Origin: an uncultured Bacteroidales bacterium
GTDB taxonomy: Bacteria; Bacteroidota; Bacteroidia; Bacteroidales; P3
NCBI GenBank assembly: GCA_937876865.1
Contig: CALEFF010000006.1
Coordinates: forward strand, 1 to 35,591
Reading direction: 5' to 3'
Length of the DNA: 35,591 nucleotides
Part shown: piece by piece, positions 30,159-35,591 of the stretch
Numbering within the stretch: the stretch's first letter is position 1
Layout of the letters: each line of letters opens with the position of its first letter
Program-made: the position numbers and the translations under genes
The notes under the pieces: model-generated
The model's input: only the letters and a program-made list of their open reading frames with translations
Told to the model about the DNA's origin: nothing
Databases searched by the model: none

Positions 30159-30198
30159 AAACAAAATCAAGTAACAAAATATATAAAAGGGGGAATAA

Positions 30199-30573
30199 AT
30201 GACAGACATTAACAACATTGTTATTTCAGGCAGATTAACTTCCGATGCCGAAATAAGAGCAACAAAATCAGGGAAGAAACTAACAAACTTTTCTATTGCA
30301 AGTAATGATGATTACAAAGCAGATGAAAAGTGGGTTGAAAGAGCATACTTTTTTAATGTTCTTTTATCCGGTGAAAAACAATTATTTAAAGGCACACAAG
30401 TTGTTGTTGAAGGGAAAATGACACAATTCAAAATTGAAAAAGAAGGACAACCTAAAACCTATTACAGAATTATTGCAAATAAGGTTAAGAAATACGAACA
30501 GAAAAAAGAAGAAAAGCCGAATAGTGAGTATGTAACAGATTCCGTAGATACAGACGAAACATTGCCATTTTAA
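30199..30573 (+). CDS. ssb: Single-stranded DNA-binding protein
   Basis: 124 aa. OB-fold sequence: NNIVISGRLTSDAEIRATKSG, FSIASND, WVERAYFFNVLLSG, KGTQVVVEGKMTQFK, YYRIIANKVKKY. The acidic tail ends DETLPF, the usual SSB C-terminal peptide for contact with replication and repair proteins. Protects single strands made by the exonuclease. ATG follows AAGGGGGAATAA. Confidence 0.93.
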   Translation: MTDINNIVISGRLTSDAEIRATKSGKKLTNFSIASNDDYKADEKWVERAYFFNVLLSGEKQLFKGTQVVVEGKMTQFKIEKEGQPKTYYRIIANKVKKYEQKKEEKPNSEYVTDSVDTDETLPF

Positions 30574-30585
30574 AGGAAAAGAAAA

Positions 30586-31425
30586 ATGCTTGAAAGAATA
30601 AAATTATATAGAGATAGTTTCCAAAACCACAAACAATATCCGATTCCAAAGGCACAATTAGTTATAGCCGATATTCCTTATCAATTAGGAAGCAATGCTT
30701 ATGGCTCAAATCCGAGTTGGTATATAGACGGAGATAACAAAAACGGAGAGAGTGATAAAGCTCACAAATCTTTTTTTACTACCGATACAAAATCTGCTTT
30801 CGGTATAAATGAGTTTTTTTTGTTTTGCAGAACATTATTAAGGAAAGAGCCGAAACAAGCAGGGGAAAGTCCGTGTATGATTATTTTTTGTGCTTTTGAA
30901 CAACAATTTGAACTTATACAAGAAGCTAAAAAATGGGGTTTTGAGCATTATATAAATCTTGTTTTTAGGAAAAACTTTTCGGCACAAGTTTTAAAAGCAA
31001 ATATGCGAATAGTTGGTAATTGTGAGTATGGTTTATTGTTTTACAGAGATAAACTTCCAAAGTTTAATAACGAAGGAAAAATGGTTTTTAATTGTATTGA
31101 TTGGCAAAGAGATACAATAACACCGAAGATACACCCTACACAAAAACCTGTTTCGTTATTAGAAAATCTAATTAGATTATTTACAGATGTTGATGATGTT
31201 GTAATTGACCCTGTTGCTGGTAGTGGAACAACATTATTAGCTGCTGCTAATTGTGGAAGAAGGGCTTACGGTTTTGAAATAGATAGAAATTTTTATAACG
31301 GATTCTATGAAAAAATACTGCCTTTGGCTCATATAGATATGTTTGACAATGCTGTTTTAGAACAACAAAGACAAGAAAAACTTAATTTAAAGGAAAAGTA
31401 TGGAAGAAAAGATAATAGCAGATAA
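30586..31425 (+). CDS. Orphan DNA methyltransferase, beta-class N4/N6 type
   Basis: 279 aa. Motif IV (catalytic) is ADIPYQ at residues about 28-33, with Ile in the second place of the usual DPPY; it comes before the AdoMet site, IDPVAGSGTTLLAAANCGRR, with IHPTQKPVSLLENLIRLF just in front. This order defines the beta class, methylating adenine N6 or cytosine N4. No restriction partner is seen, so it probably protects phage DNA or marks it. ATG after AAAGGAAAAGAAA. Target sequence unknown. Confidence 0.9.
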   Translation: MLERIKLYRDSFQNHKQYPIPKAQLVIADIPYQLGSNAYGSNPSWYIDGDNKNGESDKAHKSFFTTDTKSAFGINEFFLFCRTLLRKEPKQAGESPCMIIFCAFEQQFELIQEAKKWGFEHYINLVFRKNFSAQVLKANMRIVGNCEYGLLFYRDKLPKFNNEGKMVFNCIDWQRDTITPKIHPTQKPVSLLENLIRLFTDVDDVVIDPVAGSGTTLLAAANCGRRAYGFEIDRNFYNGFYEKILPLAHIDMFDNAVLEQQRQEKLNLKEKYGRKDNSR

Positions 31426-31804
31426 AAATAGTTTAGATTCACTTTATCAGGACTTAGCAAAGAAAATAGAAGTTAGACCTGTCAAAGTAGCAATATCTTC
31501 ACTTAAAAAGAAAACAAATAAACAACTCGGTTATTATTGGGCAACGATAGTTCCGACAATAACAAAAGAATTAAACGAAAGGGGTTTGGCTTCTGCAATG
31601 CTAACCGAAGCAGATGTAAACGAAGTTCTAAACAGAAAATTTTTTAATAAAAAGGTCAATATTGACGGTGAAATTCAGGTGTTTGCAAGAAGTAAAGCAT
31701 CGGCAGATATAGATGAGATGAAAAAGTTTCTGTTTGATGTAATAAATTGGGCAACGAATTTAGGAATACATATCCCACCACCGTTAATGGAAGATGTGTT
31801 TTAA
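31400..31804 (+). CDS. NinB/Orf-like recombination mediator
   Basis: 134 aa, overlapping the methyltransferase by 26 nt. The segment RPVKVAISSLKKKTNKQLGYYWATI followed by a long middle part with E-V-L-N-R-K-F-F and D-x-M-K-K-F-L-F-D-V-I-N-W-A-T-N-L-G-I-x-I-P-P-P is reminiscent of NinB (lambda Orf), which loads recombinases at SSB-covered DNA. Gene context (ERF, exonuclease, SSB) agrees. Similarity is modest by eye. Confidence 0.6.
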   Translation: MEEKIIADKNSLDSLYQDLAKKIEVRPVKVAISSLKKKTNKQLGYYWATIVPTITKELNERGLASAMLTEADVNEVLNRKFFNKKVNIDGEIQVFARSKASADIDEMKKFLFDVINWATNLGIHIPPPLMEDVF

Positions 31805-31814
31805 AGGAAAGGAA

Positions 31815-32048
31815 ATGAACGAAAAATTGGAAAGAAGTTGGTATTTAAGGAAAGAGTTTTTTAAAGAGTTTAAATTCAATGCTCCGTTAAATGTAAATAT
31901 CTCGGCTGTTTTAGGTTATTTGTTTTTGGATATAGTTGAATTAGATAACAAAATAAAAACACCTGATAATGTCAGCACAAGAGATTATGTCAAACAAAAA
32001 TTCGGTGATAGAGCAATGGAAATAGTTAAGGAGTGGATAAGTTTATGA
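31815..32048 (+). CDS. Hypothetical early protein (77 aa)
   Basis: ATG 31815 follows AAGGAAAGGAA and is preferred over an in-frame upstream start at 31794. Aromatic, helical protein (RSWYLRKEFFKEFKF, VLGYLFLDIVELDNKI). Overlaps the recombinase gene (ATGA). Function unknown. Confidence 0.65.
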   Translation: MNEKLERSWYLRKEFFKEFKFNAPLNVNISAVLGYLFLDIVELDNKIKTPDNVSTRDYVKQKFGDRAMEIVKEWISL

Positions 32049-32707
32049 TTTACGGATATTTAAGAGTTTCAACAGATGACCAAGATTGCGACAATCAAAA
32101 AAGGGGAGTTTTAGGATTGGCAGAGCAAAGGGGATTAACTGTTGATAAATGGATAGTTGATGACGGTATATCCGGAACAGTAGAGCCGGAAAAAAGAGCT
32201 TTTGGGAAGTTGATGAAAAAGTTAAAAGCAGGTGATATTATTCTTGCTTCCGAACTTACAAGATTAGGCAGAAAATTGTTTATGGTTATGCGAATACTTG
32301 AATTTTGTATGAATAACAACATTAAAGTTATCACTCAAAAAGACGGATACGAATTAGGTGATAATATCCAAAGTAAAGTATTAGCATTTGCTTTCGGTTT
32401 GGCAGGTGAAATAGAGAGAAATTTAATATCTCAAAGAACAAAAGAAGCATTAGCAAAAAGGAAAGCAGAAGGTAAGATTTTAGGCAGACCTACCGGTAGC
32501 AAAAATCTTGAACTTAAATTGACTCATAAAGAATACAAAATAACCGAATATTTAAGACAGGGTTTTTCTTTTTGTCAAATAGGCAGATGTTTAAAAGTGC
32601 ATAGAACGACAGTAAGAAATTTCGTTCATAGCAAACCTGAATTATTAAACATCTATAACAAGCATCATAATAAGGCAGAACATAGTTGGGCTTTGATGTG
32701 TATATAA
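32045..32707 (+). CDS. Serine recombinase (resolvase/invertase type)
   Basis: ATG 32045 gives the family-typical start M-I-Y-G-Y-L-R-V-S-T; a GTG at 32033 would overlap the SD AAGGAG. Ser9 is the nucleophile. ELTRLGRKL carries the active-site Arg residues, and the E-helix segment ILAFAFGLAGEIER-like part (VLAFAFGLAGEIERNL) is present. The C-terminal HTH (GFSFCQIGRCLKVHRTTVRN) binds DNA. 220 aa is a normal small-resolvase size. It is the second site-specific recombinase of this phage and lies in the early operon, so it may resolve multimers or control a switch. Confidence 0.92.
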   Translation: MIYGYLRVSTDDQDCDNQKRGVLGLAEQRGLTVDKWIVDDGISGTVEPEKRAFGKLMKKLKAGDIILASELTRLGRKLFMVMRILEFCMNNNIKVITQKDGYELGDNIQSKVLAFAFGLAGEIERNLISQRTKEALAKRKAEGKILGRPTGSKNLELKLTHKEYKITEYLRQGFSFCQIGRCLKVHRTTVRNFVHSKPELLNIYNKHHNKAEHSWALMCI

Positions 32708-32749
32708 ATAGTGTATGGGAATTTATATAAAAGGTCGTATTGTTCTTTG

Positions 32750-32818
32750 AGTTCTGGGTCTGTTTGGGAAATCAGAACTGTTTATTCTTCCTACCGGAAA
32801 GACCATACCTTTCCGGTA
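32750..32818 (+). promoter_or_regulatory. Two-hairpin leader upstream of gene 32832
   Basis: AGTTCTG (32750-32756)/CAGAACT (32773-32779), 7 bp, and TACCGGAAAG (32792-32801)/CTTTCCGGTA (32809-32818), 10 bp with a 7-nt loop. The 124-nt gap 32708-32831 has no gene. The second hairpin has no T-run behind it and ends close to the AAGGT ribosome site, so a translational or processing role is more likely than termination. Confidence 0.55.
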
Positions 32819-32831
32819 AAAAGGTAAAAAA

Positions 32832-33416
32832 ATGAAACTAATAAGTGTAGAAAAGTATATTCAAAACATTAAACAAAATGCACATTTATTGCCGAAGAAT
32901 TATTATTCAATGAGATTCCACCGTGATTATATAAAAGCATTATCTTTAGAAGAATACGGAAAATGGCTTGAATACCTAAAAGAACGAGAATTAGAGAGAA
33001 ATAGAGTTTACAGACAAACACATAGAGAACAAATAAGAGAACGAGAAAAAAAATATTTACAAGACGAATTTAACCGGAAAAGAAAAAACGAGAAACATCT
33101 TGAATGGAAAAAGCAGAATCTTGACCGATACAAAAAATACTACGAAAACTCAAAACAAAAGAGAGAAAAAACTTGGTTGAAATATTATCAAGAACATAAG
33201 GAAGAAATAAAAGCAAGACACAAAGAATATTACAAAGACAGGCAAAATTGGTTGAAACATAAAATAAAACATTGCGATTGGTATATGAAAAAGAGAGAAG
33301 ATAAAGAGTTTATGAAAAAGAATTGTGAAAGGGCAAAAAAATGGTTGCAAGAAAATAAGGAAAGAAGAAGGCAGTATATGAAAGAATATTATAAAAGAAA
33401 TAGGGGGAGAAAATGA
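32832..33416 (+). CDS. Very basic helical repeat protein (194 aa)
   Basis: From about residue 50 it consists of Lys/Arg/Glu-rich helix with recurring Tyr/Trp followed by charged pairs (KKYYENSKQKREKTWLKYYQ; KARHKEYYKDRQNWLKHK; RRRQYMKEYYKRNRGRK). Such Y-Y-x-x-(N/D)-(R/K) repeats occur in phage proteins linked to DNA binding, sometimes before HNH or AP2 domains; none is attached here. Probably binds nucleic acid. Start follows AAAAAGGTAAAAAA. Confidence 0.7.
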   Translation: MKLISVEKYIQNIKQNAHLLPKNYYSMRFHRDYIKALSLEEYGKWLEYLKERELERNRVYRQTHREQIREREKKYLQDEFNRKRKNEKHLEWKKQNLDRYKKYYENSKQKREKTWLKYYQEHKEEIKARHKEYYKDRQNWLKHKIKHCDWYMKKREDKEFMKKNCERAKKWLQENKERRRQYMKEYYKRNRGRK

Positions 33417-33628
33417 CTAAAAAACAACTTATTTTGGAACATTTAAAGAAGTATAAAAGCATTACACCAAAGGAAGCATATTTTGAATATGGCTCAATGA
33501 GATTAGGAGCAGTAATATTTGAGTTAAGGAAAAAACATAAGATTAAAACAAACTTAATAGATGTTGCCGGTAAGTATGGCAATTCTACCGTTGCTCAATA
33601 TGTTTATGAAGGAGCAATAGCCAAATGA
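33413..33628 (+). CDS. Winged-helix DNA-binding protein (71 aa)
   Basis: ATGA overlap and GGGGGAGAAA ribosome site. TKKQLILEHLKKYKSITPKE followed by AYFEYGSMRLGAVIFELRKK is a common phage winged-helix: helix, S-I-T-P-x-E-A, Y-G, R-L, then I-F-E-L-R recognition helix. Likely a regulator or replication accessory factor. Confidence 0.75.
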   Translation: MTKKQLILEHLKKYKSITPKEAYFEYGSMRLGAVIFELRKKHKIKTNLIDVAGKYGNSTVAQYVYEGAIAK

Positions 33629-34056
33629 TAAAAAACACGAAAAAAAGGGCAAAAGCAAAGGTTAAATCAATATCACAGTTAAGGAAGGAAGCCGATAAGT
33701 TAGCAAGTGAAGTTGTAAGGTTAAGAGATAAAAGATGTTTAATGTGTGGAGCAACGGAAAACCTTCAGGCACATCATTTCATTGTAACAAAGGGCAGTTC
33801 AACAAAGCATCGTTGGGATTTACATAACCTTCTGACTTTGTGTTACTCGTGTCATATACACAAAGTTCATTCAACTGCAAGTCTTAAATGGATAGGAATA
33901 TTAAAAAAAGCAGCAATAATAAACGGAATCTGCACCGAACAAGATATTGAAGAAATATCCGGAGATATAGAGCCGATGAAAATCAATAAAGGTGTTTTGG
34001 AAGGTATTATTGCAGGATTAAAAGTAAAAAAGGAGAGTTTATTAAATGAAATTTAA
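33625..34056 (+). CDS. HNH-type protein with zinc site, NinG-like (143 aa)
   Basis: Helical N-terminus (ISQLRKEADKLASEVVRLRD), then CLMCGATENLQAHHF, a zinc-binding CxxC with the His pair of the HNH fold, followed by HRWDLHNLLTLCYSCHIHK with the second C-x-x-C and N of the motif. This is similar in layout to NinG/Rap-type or HNH nucleases found near phage recombination genes; it may resolve DNA branches or nick DNA. ATG overlaps the previous stop. Confidence 0.8.
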   Translation: MIKNTKKRAKAKVKSISQLRKEADKLASEVVRLRDKRCLMCGATENLQAHHFIVTKGSSTKHRWDLHNLLTLCYSCHIHKVHSTASLKWIGILKKAAIINGICTEQDIEEISGDIEPMKINKGVLEGIIAGLKVKKESLLNEI

Positions 34057-34228
34057 TCAAATAGAAGTTTTTATCAATTCGCATAATGAAATAGCAATAA
34101 AACAGGGAAACGAAGAATTTGACAAACATTTCCGTATAGTTTTCATAACCAAAGACCAAGCTGATATTGTTGCAGATGAAATCAAAAGGTTGGCAAAACA
34201 ACTGAAAAAAGAAGGAGCAAAAGAATAA
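34046..34228 (+). CDS. Hypothetical protein (60 aa)
   Basis: ATG after AAAAGGAGAGTTTATTAA, overlapping the HNH gene by 11 nt. Small alpha-beta pattern (FNQIEVFINSHNEIAI, FRIVFITKDQADIVADEI) and a Lys-rich C-terminus. Unknown function. Confidence 0.65.
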   Translation: MKFNQIEVFINSHNEIAIKQGNEEFDKHFRIVFITKDQADIVADEIKRLAKQLKKEGAKE

Positions 34229-35041
34229 ATGGAAAGGGAAAGTTTTGTTTTTTATGCGAGTTTTTTGGAAGGCATAGAAGGTTTATCAAACGAAAGCCAA
34301 TTAAAAGTTTATCAAGCAGTAATGAACTTTGCAATAAGGGGTATAGAGCCAACTAATTTAATAGGTATTGAAAAAAGTATATTTGCACTAATAAAACCAC
34401 AGATTCTTGCTAATAACAAAAAGTATAAAAATGGTTGTTCCGGTGGAGAGTTTGGGAAATTAGGTGGCAGACCTAAAAGTAAAACAAAAAAAACAACAAA
34501 AAAACCCAAAGGGGTTATTGATAAAAACCCCAATGGGGTTAATTCTAAAACCCCTAATGAAAATGAAAATGTTAATGAAAATGTAAATGATAATGTTAAT
34601 GTAAATGAAAATGATAAACAGATAGAGCAACCGAAACAACCGGTTGCAGTAGTTCCTAAAAAGATTCCACAACAAAGAGTTTTTGATTATTTCGCAGATA
34701 AGTATAAAGCTCTTACAGGGTTTAAATACAAGTCCAAAAGCAGTGATTTTGTTAATCTCGCAAAGTTAATCAAAGATTATGGAGAAGATAAAGTTAATCA
34801 AAAAATTGATTGGTTAGAAGTCGGCTGTGTAAATCGTGTCTTTTGGTTTGCCAAAGAAAGTGGAGTTAACAGCTTTACTATCGGCAATTTGGTTAGGAAT
34901 TGGAACGAGATTCTTCCACAATACACCAAAGAGCAGTTGCAAGAAAAAGAAAAGAAACGACAGGAAGAAGAAACGATGAAAAGGGTGTTAGCAAATGCAC
35001 AAAAATTAAGACAGGAAAGGGAGAGTTGGAAAAATGAGTGA
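34229..35041 (+). CDS. DUF6291-type replication initiation / replisome organiser candidate
   Basis: 270 aa. N-terminal domain FVFYASFLEGIEGLSNESQL, then VYQAVMNFAIRGIEP, KSIFALIKPQILANNKKY and a Gly/Arg-rich GGEFGKLGGRPKSK agree with DUF6291, found in phage replication regions. A Lys-rich then Asn/Glu/Val repeat linker (about residues 105-131) leads to a C-terminal domain with FDYFADKYKALTGF and NRVFWFAKESGVNSFTIGNL. Such a plan resembles DnaD-like organisers that load host helicase. Encodes no polymerase or helicase motif. Confidence 0.75.
   Translation: MERESFVFYASFLEGIEGLSNESQLKVYQAVMNFAIRGIEPTNLIGIEKSIFALIKPQILANNKKYKNGCSGGEFGKLGGRPKSKTKKTTKKPKGVIDKNPNGVNSKTPNENENVNENVNDNVNVNENDKQIEQPKQPVAVVPKKIPQQRVFDYFADKYKALTGFKYKSKSSDFVNLAKLIKDYGEDKVNQKIDWLEVGCVNRVFWFAKESGVNSFTIGNLVRNWNEILPQYTKEQLQEKEKKRQEEETMKRVLANAQKLRQERESWKNE
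34555..34614 (+). repeat. 6-nt tandem-like repeat (AATGAA/AATGTT) encoding an Asn-Glu/Val linker
   Basis: Recurring AATGAAAATGTT-type units inside gene 34229 give NEN-VNEN-VN residues. An in-frame hairpin AACCCC-aat-GGGGTT (34526-34540) lies just before it. Likely a flexible domain linker. Confidence 0.7.
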
Positions 35042-35558
35042 ATATCCGTTAAATGAACAAAATCAATATCCGTTAATCCGGAAATGTGTTGAAAGAATGT
35101 TTGCATCAAGAACAAAGCCGATGAGTGAAAAGACAATAGAGATTTGGGTTGAAGAAATAATTACAAGAAATGTTAGTGATATTGCTATTAAAAAGGCAAC
35201 AAACGAGTTTATTGAAGAAGAAGAATACAACCTTTCGTTGCCGGTAGTATTGAAGCTGATTTATAAAAATACTGCTTATGCTATTCAGCACAACAAAAAT
35301 TGTCCTTTTTGTGAAGGTGTAGGAACTGTAAGTGCATTAGCATTTGATACTAACGGAAAAATAATAGATTCTGCACCGTATTTGTTGAATTGCTATTGCA
35401 ACAAGAAAAAGGGCAATTTGCAGATGAAATACAACAAAAATACATTTCATAAAACTTACGGTAAAGACAAATATTTTAGAGTATTTAAGGACATTAAAGA
35501 GCAGTTTGAGTATCAGGAAAAAGTTTGGGCAAATAACGATATGGACATTCTTCAATAG
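35034..35558 (+). CDS. Replication-associated protein with zinc finger (174 aa)
   Basis: ATG overlaps the preceding gene by 8 nt. N-terminal helical half (LIRKCVERMFASRTKPMSEK, then TIEIWVEEI) resembles small helicase-loader-like domains; the C-terminal half carries CPFCEGVGTV and CYCN, a zinc-ribbon of four Cys. Position right after the DUF6291 gene suggests a partner in replication initiation. Family not firmly recognised. Confidence 0.65.
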   Translation: MSEYPLNEQNQYPLIRKCVERMFASRTKPMSEKTIEIWVEEIITRNVSDIAIKKATNEFIEEEEYNLSLPVVLKLIYKNTAYAIQHNKNCPFCEGVGTVSALAFDTNGKIIDSAPYLLNCYCNKKKGNLQMKYNKNTFHKTYGKDKYFRVFKDIKEQFEYQEKVWANNDMDILQ

Positions 35559-35566
35559 GGGGAACA

Positions 35567-35591
35567 ATGGTTTGGTTTGTTAAAGTGTCTT
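35567..35591 (+). CDS. Start of the junction-spanning Cys-rich gene
   Basis: ATG with TAGGGGGGAAC upstream gives the first eight codons (MVWFVKVS) and one base of the ninth. The frame continues without a stop at base 1 of the window and ends at 221. Together they make an 81-aa protein with CPF, HPIC and CQGC Cys residues. Confidence 0.75.

Noticed and set aside
1..35591. Recoded stop codons
   Set aside because: TAA, TAG and TGA all end well-defined genes with next starts overlapping them, so the standard bacterial code applies.

Overview
The window looks like one complete temperate phage genome of podovirus type, about 35.6 kb, opened at an arbitrary point. The last 25 bases start a reading frame that continues without a stop into base 1 and ends at 221, so the two ends belong to one gene and the molecule is circular or was assembled as a circle. 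DNA is AT-rich (about one third G+C by eye), all three standard stop codons are used, and genes are tightly packed with clear Shine-Dalgarno sites, many of an unusual GGGGG type. This fits a low-GC bacterium with ordinary SD-led translation and sigma70-type promoters. The host cannot be named from the sequence. There is no tape measure, tail tube, sheath or baseplate gene, which together with the neck, hub and ejection-protein gene order points to a short tail.

Layout. (1) 35567-2111 (through the junction): eleven very small genes (zinc-ribbon-like Cys proteins, membrane peptides, a coiled coil, an HTH protein) at the end of the early operon. (2) 2112-2768: a promoter, a terminator and a long non-coding stretch full of small hairpins, possibly a large structured RNA. 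(3) 2769-22712: rightward structural operon: TerS, TerL, small genes including a likely -1 frameshift pair, portal, scaffold, major capsid, decoration and neck proteins, a hub protein, three likely ejection proteins, two paralogous tail fibres and further host-contact proteins. (4) 22714-24772: lysis-type cassette with small membrane proteins, a DUF5675 protein that is the only candidate cell-wall enzyme, Cys-rich mini-proteins and two structured RNA elements. (5) 24773-24973: probable attP with two pairs of 11-bp arm repeats and a terminator. (6) 24974-26857, leftward: tyrosine integrase, small membrane protein, LexA/CI-like self-cleaving repressor. (7) 26884-27142: operators, a strong rightward promoter, a leader with a 42-codon ORF and a strong terminator. 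(8) 27143-35558: early operon: HTH protein, ERF annealing protein, PD-(D/E)XK exonuclease, SSB, orphan DNA methyltransferase, NinB-like protein, serine recombinase, HNH protein, DUF6291-type replication protein and others.

How it works together. The repressor presumably holds the rightward promoter and is inactivated by RecA-stimulated self-cleavage. The early operon supplies recombination (ERF + exonuclease + SSB) and replication initiation, while polymerase, primase and helicase must come from the host. The late operon builds the particle and lyses the cell.

Most interesting signal: the early promoter and the putative late promoter share the same design. TATTGACA is followed about 46 bp later by an identical 16-mer ACTATGAGAGAAAAAC and then by a strong terminator placed before the operon. 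In the early leader, the terminator loop carries a perfect 13-nt complement of this 16-mer. This suggests an undescribed RNA-based antitermination or attenuation switch linking early and late expression. A terminator inside the late operon (6589-6613) with no visible promoter after it fits processive readthrough.
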